Shown: positions 1-5,592 of the stretch, in pieces
How the letters are laid out: each line of letters begins with the position of its first letter
Position numbering within the stretch: position 1 is the first letter of the stretch
Assembly (NCBI GenBank): GCA_035656495.1
Contig: DASRSL010000184.1
Location: 1-6,326 of the forward strand
Source: Roseiarcus sp035656495
GTDB taxonomy: Bacteria > Pseudomonadota > Alphaproteobacteria > Rhizobiales > Beijerinckiaceae
Reading direction: 5' to 3'
Length of the DNA stretch: 6,326 nucleotides
Made by a program: the position numbers and the translations under genes
The notes under the pieces: model-generated
The model's database searches: none
What the model was told of the DNA's origin: nothing
Seen by the model: the letters and a program-made list of their open reading frames with translations, nothing else

Positions 1-270
1 GGCCTGACGCCGAGGGCGGTCATCGAAAAGCTCGGGGCAATCCAGATGATCGACGTCGAACTGCCGACGACCGACGGGCGCACTATCGTGCTCTCGCGCC
101 ACACCGAACCGGAAGACGATCACCGCCTCTTGCTGCAGCGCCTCAAACTCGATCTTCCCGCCCAGCCGCCGCCCAAAAGTCATGGCTTCTCTCCAAGCCT
201 GACCCGCGCGAGACCTCACGCCCCTGTAGTGCCGACTTTCAGCCTCCATCCCAAGCCATTTCAACGCTGA
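1..270 (+). mobile_element. IS1634-type transposase, C-terminal fragment cut by the window edge
   Basis: The frame is open from base 1 to a TGA ending at 270, giving about 89 residues; the start lies outside the window. The first ~60 residues match from memory the C-terminal tail of IS1634/IS4-superfamily DDE transposases: a segment like AIQMIDVELPTTDGR, then LSRHTEPEDDHRLLLQRLKL, ending in a proline run (QPPPK). The catalytic core is not in view. The last ~30 residues (from SHGFSP) are low in conserved character and include VVPTF, encoded at about 226-240. In such elements the reading frame can run into the terminal inverted repeat, so the right end of the IS may lie near here (inference). 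Whether the element is complete to the left cannot be seen. Family name is recognised by eye, not by search. Confidence 0.6.
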
Positions 271-337
271 CCGGGCGCAAAAGTCGCCAGTTGGTGAAGT
301 CGGGCTAATTGTGGAACCAGGGGGTGGCAGCCTAGGG

Positions 338-847
338 AGCGACCTGGTCGTCTTTGACTTCGATGGAATTCACACTGCTGACGAAGTGCTGAACAAATTA
401 CGCTCGCTTCAAAAGGAGTATCTGATCGATCTTGAGATGCCTGCGTGGTCGAGCGCGAAAAAGACGGCAAGGTTCATATAAAGCAAGCCGTCAACCTCAC
501 GGCGATGGGGGCTGCGCGGGGCGGCATGTCGGGAGCTTTGTGGGGCGCGCTGGTAGGATTTCTTTTCTTGAACCCGCTTGCTGGAATGGCGATCGGCGGG
601 CTTGTCGGCGCCGGGGCGGGAGCGCTGTCGGGCTCGCTTGTCGATTATGGCATCGATGATGATTTTGTGAGGCGGCTTAGCCAGACGATTCCGCCTGGAT
701 CCTCGGCCCTCTTCGTGCTGGTCAAAAGCGTAACCTTTGACAAAGATAATGCCGGAGATCGAGCCTTACAAACCCAGGGTGCTGAGAACCTCGCTGTCCA
801 ACGAAGCTGAAGCCAAGCTGAAAGCCGCGCTGGCCAAGGCGTCGTGA
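338..847 (+). pseudogene. DUF1269 family membrane protein, broken by two frameshifts
   Basis: Joining three segments gives a nearly complete ~170-residue DUF1269 protein. Segment one (338-436) reads SDLVVFDFDGIHTADEV and on to KEYLIDLE. Segment two (436-745) is one base out of frame and reads DACVVEREKDGKVHIKQ, then a glycine-rich membrane part (about 520-640) and DYGIDDDFVRRL. Segment three (about 749-847) returns to the first frame and reads MPEIEPYKPRVLRTSLSNEA to a TGA. The first break is a lost G at GAG(G)ATGCC near 436; the second is an extra base near 746 (GATAATG where GTAATG is expected). From the first frame, translation stops at TAA 479-481. The usual initial MSDL is absent: GGG precedes the AGC codon, and only a GTG at 311 is upstream in frame. 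DUF1269 proteins are small inner-membrane proteins of unknown role. A GTG at 445 opens a 121-residue piece covering the membrane part, but no good ribosome binding site was seen. The coding stretch is less GC-rich than the genes to the right. Confidence 0.82.
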
Positions 848-922
848 GGCGACAAATGGACCTTCCCGGATTCGCAAGTGAAGAGCTGCCCGGCGAGCCG
901 TCAGCAAGACATATCGGGCGCT

Positions 923-949
923 TGACGCCTAAAGGAGATCAAAGCGTCA
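923..949. repeat. Inverted repeat TGACGC-N15-GCGTCA
   Basis: Two perfect 6-base arms (923-928 and 944-949) are separated by 15 bases that include an AAAGGAG purine run. It lies between the DUF1269 pseudogene stop and the MATE gene. No T run follows, so it does not look like an intrinsic terminator. It could be an operator or a chance repeat. TTGACG at 922-927 resembles a -35 box, but no acceptable -10 box lies 16-18 bases downstream. Confidence 0.35.
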
Positions 950-960
950 GAGTGAGGACA

Positions 961-980
961 CTAGCCCCGATCGAGGCTAG
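961..980. promoter_or_regulatory. 20-bp near-perfect palindrome upstream of the MATE gene, possible operator
   Basis: The arms CTAGCC (961-966) and GGCTAG (975-980) pair perfectly, and the centre contains CGATCG. Only the C967/A974 pair breaks a full 20-bp palindrome. It starts 59 bases before the presumed MATE start at 1020. This size and symmetry suit a dimeric repressor such as TetR or MarR, families that often control exporters (inference). No T run follows, so a terminator for the preceding gene is less likely. No regulator gene is in the window. Confidence 0.4.
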
Positions 981-994
981 CCTCTAAAAGTCGC

Positions 995-1016
995 GTCCCC
1001 GGGGAAGGAGGGGGAC
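995..1016 (+). promoter_or_regulatory. Shine-Dalgarno sequence in a hairpin loop, before a CTG start
   Basis: AAGGAGG at 1005-1011 is the strongest ribosome binding site in the window and lies 8 bases before a CTG at 1020-1022. GTCCCC (995-1000) can pair with GGGGAC (1011-1016), a six-pair GC-rich stem that leaves GGGGAAGGAG in the loop. The site selects 1020 as the MATE start over the ATG at 1080, which has no purine-rich site in front. An overlapping 10-bp palindrome TCCCCGGGGA sits at 996-1005. Whether the hairpin regulates anything is inference. Confidence 0.5.
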
Positions 1017-1019
1017 TCT

Positions 1020-2401
1020 CTGAACGCTCCGCTCGCTGCTCGCGAAAAAGCCCGACCCGTCTTCCTCGAAGGGTCGCTGATGCGCCATGTCGCCGTGATG
1101 ACCTCGACCGGGGCGATCGGGCTGATGGCGGTGTTCGTCGTCGATCTCCTCTCCCTCTTTTGGGTGTCACGGCTCGGCGATCACGCTTTCAAGGCGGCGG
1201 TCGGCTACGTGGGTCTGACGACCTTCTTCGTCATGTCGATCAACATCGGCCTCACCATCGGCGCCTCCGCCACCGTGTCGCGCGCGCTCGGCGCCGGCGA
1301 CCGGGCGCGGGCGCGCCGCCTCGCCTCCTCCACGCTCCTCATCACCGGGATCCTCTCGGCGGCGGTGGCGGCGGCGATGTTCGTCTTTCGCGACCGGGGC
1401 CTCGCGGCGCTCTTGCACGCGCACGGGGAATCGGCGCTTGTGGCCTCGAAATTCATCGCGATCAGCATGCCCGCCAACGTGCCGCTCGCGCTCGGCATGA
1501 CGCTCTCCGGCGTGTTGCGCGCGGTCGGCGACGCGCGGCGGGCGATGTACGTGACGCTGTCGGCAGGCATCGCGACCGCCCTCCTCGATCCGCTGCTCAT
1601 CTTCGGCCTCGGCCTCGGAGTCTACGGGGCCGCCTGGGTGACGGTGCTCTCGCGCCTGATCCTGTTCGCCGTGGGGTTGCACGGCGCCGTTCTCGTACAT
1701 GACCTCGTCGCGCGGCCAAGCCTTGAGGCCGCGCGCCGCGATTTCGCGCCGATCATGGCGATCGGCCTTCCCGCCATCGTCGCCAATATGGCCACCCCGG
1801 TCGGCTCGGCCTATGCGGTGCGGATCTTCTCCGACCTCGGCGAGTCGGCGATTGCGGCGACCGCAATCATCGACCGCGTGTCGCCGGTCGCCTTCGGCGT
1901 CATTTTCGCGCTCACCGGCTCGATCGGCCCAATCATCGGACAGAATTACGGCGCGAGACGGCTCGGCCGAGTCCGCCGGGCGCTGACCGATTCCTTCATC
2001 CTCTCGGTCGGCTACGTTCTCGTCGCCTGGGGCGCTCTCGCGCTCGCCGCGCCGGCGCTCGTCTCGGCCTTCGACGCCAACCCCGAGAGCGCCGATTACG
2101 TGACGTTCTTCTGCCGGTTCGGCGTCTCGATGTGGTTGTTCCTGGCGTGCCTCTTCGTCGCCAACACGGCCTTCAACAACCTGGGCTTTCCGCTCATGGC
2201 GACGGCGTTCAACTGGGGAGGGCGACGCTCGGCACGATTCCGTTCGTCACCCTGGGCGTGCGCTTCGGCGGCGTGAAGGGCGGCATGATGGGCGTCGCCT
2301 TCGGCTGCGCCGTGTTCGGCGTCGGCGCGGTCGCCGTGGCCTAGGCGACCACGGCGCGTCTCGCAAAGTCGCCGTTTTCCGGCGGCGGGAAGCGGGCGTG
2401 A
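1020..2401 (+). pseudogene. MATE family efflux transporter, frameshifted and prematurely stopped
   Basis: Reconstructed, this is a ~460-residue multidrug and toxic compound extrusion (MATE) protein, an inner-membrane exporter with about 12 helices that uses an H+ or Na+ gradient. That length suits the family. The N-terminus reads NAPLAAREKARPVFLEGSLM, then MRHVAVMTSTGAIGLMAVFVVD, the usual first helix. The repeated halves are visible, with GASATVSRALGAGDRARARR in the first and GSIGPIIGQNYGARRLGRVR in the second. Three lesions are seen. The start codon fitted to the strong ribosome binding site is CTG (1020). A G is missing in the run at 2215-2218 after AFNW, which diverts the frame to a stop at 2274-2276. 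In the corrected frame (GRATLGTIPFVTLGVRFGG onward), TAG at 2342-2344 stands where TAC would fit, followed by 19 more codons counting from the TAG up to TGA 2399-2401. An upstream ATG at 1080 would give a 398-residue truncated product lacking the last helices. Substrate cannot be told. Sequencing error is the main alternative for single lesions. Confidence 0.82.
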
Positions 2402-2441
2402 GGCCCTCCGCATGAGCCCGCCGGTGGGTTTAAGCCCTCAT

Positions 2442-2470
2442 TTGCATTGTCGCGGCCGCCCGCCTATCTA
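2442..2470 (+). promoter_or_regulatory. Sigma70-like promoter for gshA
   Basis: TTGCAT (2442-2447) and TATCTA (2465-2470) are separated by exactly 17 bases, with 4 of 6 matches to the -35 consensus and 4 of 6 to the -10 consensus. Transcription would begin near 2477, leaving a leader of about 38 bases before the gshA ATG at 2515. It lies just after the MATE remnant, so gshA seems to have its own promoter. This is a pattern match only. Confidence 0.5.
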
Positions 2471-2514
2471 GCCGCCAATCGCCGGCTCGCCCGGCCGCAG
2501 GGACGCCAGGCTTC

Positions 2515-3885
2515 ATGGCTCGCGACGTCGTCGAGGGTGCAGTTATCGAATCGCGCGACGCGCTGGCCGCCTGGTTCGAAAAGGGGTGCAAGCCGGTCGG
2601 CCCCTTCCGGGTTGGCACGGAGCACGAAAAGATCCTGTTTTACCGCGCCGGTCTGTCGCCCGTCCCTCACGGGGGCGACAGGGGAGTCGGCGCGCTCATC
2701 GAAAAGATGAACGGCCGGCTCGGATGGGAGCGCATCGAGAACGCCGGCCAACTTATCGGCCTCTACGACGGCGAGAGCGGCGCAGGCATTTCACTCGAGC
2801 CGGGGGGACAGTTCGAGCTGTCGGGCTCTCCGCTCGACACCGCCCACGAGACCGCCGCCGAGCTCGAGCGCCATATCGAGCTCTGCAAATCGGCCGCCGA
2901 GCCGTTCGGCATCTCTGCCCTCACGCTCGGGATGAGCCCGAAATGGACGCGGGCCGAGACCCCGGTCATGCCGAAAAGCCGTTACGACATCATGAAGCGC
3001 TACATGCCGAAGGTCGGGACGCTCGGCCTCGACATGATGTTCCGCACCTCGACCGTTCAGGCCAACCTCGACTACCGCGACGAGAAGGACATGGTGGCCA
3101 AGCTCCGGGTGGGGCTTGCGCTGCAGCCGGCGATCACCGCGCTATTCGCCAATTCACCCTTCACCGAAGGCAAGCTGAACGGCTTTCTTTCCATGCGCTC
3201 GGAGATCTGGCGCCACACCGATCCGGACCGCACTGGCATGCTGCCCTTCGCCTTCGAGCCGGGCATGGGGTTCGAGCGCTATGTCGACTATGCCCTCGAC
3301 GTGCCGCTTTATTTCCTCAAACGCGGCTCGACCTACATCGACGTCGCCGGCGCGAGCTTTCGCGATCTGCTCGCCGGCAAGCTCGCGGCGCTCCCGGGCG
3401 AGCGCGCGACGATGGCCGACTGGGAGAACCATCTGTCGACGATCTTTCCCGAGGTGCGGCTCAAGCGCTACCTCGAGATGCGCGGCGCCGACGTCGGGCC
3501 GCCCGAGAGGATCGTGGCGATGGCGGCCCTGATGATCGGCCTTTTCTACGATCCGGACGCGCTCTCGGCTGCCCTGGAACTCGTCAGCGGCTGGCGCGCC
3601 GAGGACCGGCAAAACCTGCGCGACGTGGTCCCCCGCATCGGCCTCGCCGCCAAAATCGGCGGCCGCGACTTGCGTTCGGTCGCGCTCGACACATTGGCGA
3701 TCGCCCACGGCGGGCTCAAGCGGCGCGCGCGGCGGAACGAAAAAGGCGAGGACGAGACCGTCTGGCTGCGCCCGCTCGAGGCGATCGCAGAAAGCGGCCG
3801 TTCGCCTGCGCATGAGTGGATCGATCGCTACAAAGGCCCATGGGGCCGGTCGGTCGATCCGGCCTTTTCGGAAGCGGTTTTCTAG
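2515..3885 (+). CDS. gshA: Glutamate-cysteine ligase (gamma-glutamylcysteine synthetase)
   Basis: This cytoplasmic enzyme joins L-glutamate and L-cysteine using ATP, the first and usually rate-limiting step of glutathione synthesis; GshB, not in the window, completes it. The 456 residues are the usual length for the alphaproteobacterial/plant-type GCS2 family (PF04107), which differs from E. coli-type GshA. Visible motifs are GTEHEK at 34-39, the SLEPGGQFELSG segment at 93-104 (metal/ATP and glutamate region in this family), PKSRYDIM at 133-140, MMFRTSTVQANLDY at 154-167, ANSP at 202-205, and FPEVRLK to EMRGAD at 311-326. The C-terminus WIDRYKGPWG is also typical. The ATG at 2515 is chosen because the family motif spacing fits; its ribosome binding site is weak (CCAGG). 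The frame is clean, unlike the genes to the left. It converges on a minus-strand gene with 19 bases between stop codons. Confidence 0.96.
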   Translation: MARDVVEGAVIESRDALAAWFEKGCKPVGPFRVGTEHEKILFYRAGLSPVPHGGDRGVGALIEKMNGRLGWERIENAGQLIGLYDGESGAGISLEPGGQFELSGSPLDTAHETAAELERHIELCKSAAEPFGISALTLGMSPKWTRAETPVMPKSRYDIMKRYMPKVGTLGLDMMFRTSTVQANLDYRDEKDMVAKLRVGLALQPAITALFANSPFTEGKLNGFLSMRSEIWRHTDPDRTGMLPFAFEPGMGFERYVDYALDVPLYFLKRGSTYIDVAGASFRDLLAGKLAALPGERATMADWENHLSTIFPEVRLKRYLEMRGADVGPPERIVAMAALMIGLFYDPDALSAALELVSGWRAEDRQNLRDVVPRIGLAAKIGGRDLRSVALDTLAIAHGGLKRRARRNEKGEDETVWLRPLEAIAESGRSPAHEWIDRYKGPWGRSVDPAFSEAVF

Positions 3886-3888
3886 CGG

Positions 3889-3906
3889 AGCCGCTGCTGG
3901 GCGGCT
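3889..3906 (+). terminator. Weak candidate terminator between gshA and the convergent gene
   Basis: AGCCGC (3889-3894) and GCGGCT (3901-3906) form a six-pair stem with a six-base loop, starting 4 bases after the gshA stop and followed by ATTTG. The T run is short, so intrinsic termination would be weak. The stem overlaps the stop codon of the convergent minus-strand gene (3905-3907). Confidence 0.35.
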
Positions 3907-4147
3907 ATTTGCCCATCTGCGCCTTCATCTTCTGGAGCGCCTTTGCGCAGCCGACGCTCATCTCCATCTTGTGCTCCTTGAGGCAACCGATGATGCGGCC
4001 GCCGCCCGGCTGAAGGCCAGGACACAGCCTCGCCACGTCGGACTTGCAGTAGGTCAGCGCATCGGCCGCCGCCAAGGCGTCCGAACCCACAGCGGCCAGC
4101 GCGCCGACGGTGAAGAGGCCGGCGACGGCGACGCGTCGAGCAATCAT
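3905..4147 (-). CDS. Small exported cysteine-rich-repeat protein
   Basis: The 80-residue product has a Sec signal peptide: basic MIARR, a hydrophobic stretch to about residue 20, and a likely cut after ALA near residue 27. The mature ~53 residues carry four cysteines (34, 42, 55, 67) in a pattern like the cysteine-rich repeat of PF00839, first described in the eukaryotic Golgi protein GLG1: YCKSDVARLCPGLQPGGGRI, then CLKEH and a later SVGC. Bacterial members are small exported proteins, common in Rhizobiales, without a known function. The cysteines could form two disulfides in the periplasm (inference). The ATG at 4147 is preferred over an upstream start near 4222 because it places the signal peptide at the N-terminus and has GGGGGAA about five bases upstream. 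It ends 19 bases from the gshA stop, in convergent orientation. Not a secretion-system or metal protein by any motif I can see. Confidence 0.85.
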   Translation of the reverse strand: MIARRVAVAGLFTVGALAAVGSDALAAADALTYCKSDVARLCPGLQPGGGRIIGCLKEHKMEMSVGCAKALQKMKAQMGK

Positions 4148-4190
4148 TGCGTTCCCCCAGTTTGGCGCCCCGCGAGGTCGGGGTCGGTTG

Positions 4191-4222
4191 CGAAAGCTAG
4201 TGCTTTCGGCGCGTCTCGGCAA
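4191..4222 (-). promoter_or_regulatory. Seven-pair hairpin overlapping a possible minus-strand promoter
   Basis: CGAAAGC (4191-4197) and GCTTTCG (4202-4208) form a perfect seven-pair stem with a four-base loop, in the 101-base gap between two minus-strand genes. On the minus strand, TTGCCG (4222-4217) and TAGCTT (4199-4194) are 17 bases apart and could be weak -35 and -10 boxes for the cysteine-rich gene, placing the -10 inside the dyad. An operator over the promoter would fit, but the -10 matches only 3 of 6 positions. There is no T run, so a terminator for the upstream gene is unlikely. Confidence 0.3.
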
Positions 4223-4248
4223 CGGGCGCCGCCGGCGCTAATCCCACT

Positions 4249-4578
4249 CTAACGCGCTGTCTCCTCGTGGCTCGTCTGGAGAAAGAAGAGGCTGCGGCGG
4301 AGGGCGTCGGCGGCCTGGCCGCCGACGTCAAAGGGCGGCAGCCCGAAGGCCGCCTGGCGACCGCCGATCGTCTTGACGCCGGCCAATTCCGACGCCGCAG
4401 GAATGTGCCCGCGGATCCGCGCGCAACCCTGCTCCGCGTCGCCACATGGCGCGGTCGGCGGGGATGTCGCTCCCTCCGGCGAAGGCGTGAGATCCTCCGC
4501 CTTCGTCGGTCCGATCAGTGAGACCGTCAGAAGAACCGCCAGCGGCGCAACCGCCGACCGTTCGAACTTTCGCCGCAT
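4249..4578 (-). CDS. Uncharacterised small exported protein
   Basis: I cannot assign a function. The 109-residue product starts with a clear signal peptide (MRRKFERS, then hydrophobic APLAVLLTVSLIG, likely cut after TKA near residue 27). The mature part has a proline/serine/threonine-rich linker (about 30-44), two cysteines spaced C45-X6-C52, and a segment ARIRGHIPAASE at 53-64 followed by TIGGR (70-74). It ends QAADALRRSLFFLQTSHEETAR. The RIRG(H/Y)I...TIGGR...SH(D/E)ETAR layout reminds me of small exported hypotheticals of Rhizobiales, sometimes in several copies per genome; this is memory, not a search. The ATG at 4578 is chosen because the signal peptide begins there; a GTG at 4656 would add 26 residues in front. 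It follows rsmE on the same strand with an 81-base gap, so co-transcription is possible. The ribosome binding site is weak. Confidence 0.7.
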   Translation of the reverse strand: MRRKFERSAVAPLAVLLTVSLIGPTKAEDLTPSPEGATSPPTAPCGDAEQGCARIRGHIPAASELAGVKTIGGRQAAFGLPPFDVGGQAADALRRSLFFLQTSHEETAR

Positions 4579-4659
4579 CGCGAGTCGCCCCGTCTCAAGC
4601 AGGGCCGGGATGGAACCATATCGTGGCGGCAACATGGCGGCGCGAAGCCGCGACACGCT

Positions 4660-5424
4660 CTATCCATCGTTCTCAACTTGCTTCGTCCAATCGCCGAGCG
4701 TGGCCTGGACGAGCGCGAGCGCGGCCACCGCCGCTGTGTCGGCGCGCAGGACGCGCGGCCCGAGACAGAGGCGTACAATGCGCGGAAGGGCGAGGATCGC
4801 CGCCCGCTCACGCTCTTCGAAGCCGCCCTCCGGCCCGATCAGGAGGCCAATGCCGGCGTGCGCCTTTGCCTCGCCGAGCGCGGCAAGCGGGCTCGCCTGC
4901 GGCGCCTCCTCGTCGCAGAAGACGAGCAGGCGCTCCGCCGGCCAGCGCGCGAGCGCCTCGTCCAGCGGCTCGAGCGGCGAAACCACGGGCGCCCAGGTGA
5001 CGCCGCACTGCTCGCAGGCCTCGATCGCGTTGGCCTCGAGGCGCTGGAGATTGAGCCGCGCGACCTGGGTGCGGCGCGTGACGACCGGCCTCAGACGTCG
5101 CGCTCCCATCTCGACCGCCTTCTGCGCCAGATAGTCGAGCCTCGCGTGCTTCAGCGGCGCGAACAGGAAATCGACGTCGGGCGGACGCTCCTGGCGCCGG
5201 CGGCGTCCGCCGACGGCGAGCGTGACGCTTTTGCGCGCGATCGCGGCGAGCGAAGCGAAAAACTCGCCGTCGCGCCCGTTGAACAGGAGCAGGCGCGCGC
5301 CTTTGGCCAGACGCAGGACGTTGACGAGATAGTTCGCCTGCTCGGGCGACAGCGCGAGCTCGGCGCCCTCGGCGAGCGCCGCGGACACGAAGAGTCGGGG
5401 AACGTGGAGTTCTGAGCGAGCCAT
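4660..5424 (-). CDS. rsmE: 16S rRNA (uracil-1498-N3)-methyltransferase RsmE
   Basis: RsmE uses S-adenosylmethionine to methylate N3 of U1498 in helix 44 of 16S rRNA within the 30S subunit; it is a dimeric SPOUT enzyme. The 254 residues fit the family (about 240-255). The N-terminal PUA-like RNA-binding part begins VPRLFVSAAL and includes NYLVNVLRLAKG (31-42) and FNGRDGEF (48-55). The C-terminal knotted domain starts near FAPLKHARLDYLAQKAVEMGA (88-108). The S-adenosylmethionine-binding motifs are LLIGPEGGFEERE (194-206) and LGPRVLRADTA (221-231). The ATG at 5424 is chosen because the conserved PRLFV lies eight residues in, with no closer start codon; the ribosome binding site is weak. In many Rhizobiales rsmE lies next to gshA on the same strand; here the two converge with two small genes between. 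Confidence 0.95.
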   Translation of the reverse strand: MARSELHVPRLFVSAALAEGAELALSPEQANYLVNVLRLAKGARLLLFNGRDGEFFASLAAIARKSVTLAVGGRRRRQERPPDVDFLFAPLKHARLDYLAQKAVEMGARRLRPVVTRRTQVARLNLQRLEANAIEACEQCGVTWAPVVSPLEPLDEALARWPAERLLVFCDEEAPQASPLAALGEAKAHAGIGLLIGPEGGFEERERAAILALPRIVRLCLGPRVLRADTAAVAALALVQATLGDWTKQVENDG

Positions 5425-5592
5425 GCGCTTTCGTGAAGACGCAAAGGCGATCGTCCGCCTTCTCCGATCGCCGCGGGGGAGACGAGTGGCCTATCGCATA
5501 GCGCGCGGAAAAGCACGCGAGCGTAACATCGGCCCGTCGAGAGCGAAGATCGCCGCGAGGGCGCATGCGGCGCCGCTTTCGGAGACGAAGCG
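5425..5592. promoter_or_regulatory. Divergent intergenic region of rsmE and the DUF1223 gene
   Basis: This 168-base gap must hold the start signals of rsmE (minus) and the DUF1223 gene (plus). I found no convincing -35/-10 pair: TAACAT at 5524-5529 could be a plus-strand -10, but no matching -35 stands 16-18 bases before it. GGAG at 5581-5584, 8 bases before the ATG at 5593, is the ribosome binding site of the plus-strand gene. Confidence 0.4.

Noticed and set aside
436..438. Programmed ribosomal frameshifting in the DUF1269 or MATE gene
   Set aside because: There is no slippery heptamer at the DUF1269 breaks, and family members are read in one frame. With a nonsense codon and start loss nearby, mutation is simpler.
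952..987. A possible 11-codon leader peptide (GTG to TAA) upstream of the MATE gene
   Set aside because: The nearest purine-rich site (931-937) is too far away (14 bases), and the codons show no run of a single amino acid as in attenuators.
848..1019. A riboswitch (guanidine type or similar) controlling the exporter
   Set aside because: The dyads do not match any riboswitch consensus I can recall; only simple inverted repeats are visible.
3844..3868. Hairpin GGCCGG-N9-CCGGCC followed by TTTT, terminator-like
   Set aside because: It lies inside the gshA coding sequence, 15 bases before the stop codon. Termination there would make a message without a stop, so it is probably a chance result of codons near the end.
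4678..5415. A 245-codon plus-strand open frame opposite rsmE, and similar long frames opposite or inside gshA
   Set aside because: The residues are dominated by R, A and G with no domain character, as expected of shadow frames in GC-rich coding DNA. RsmE and GshA carry clear family motifs in the true frames.
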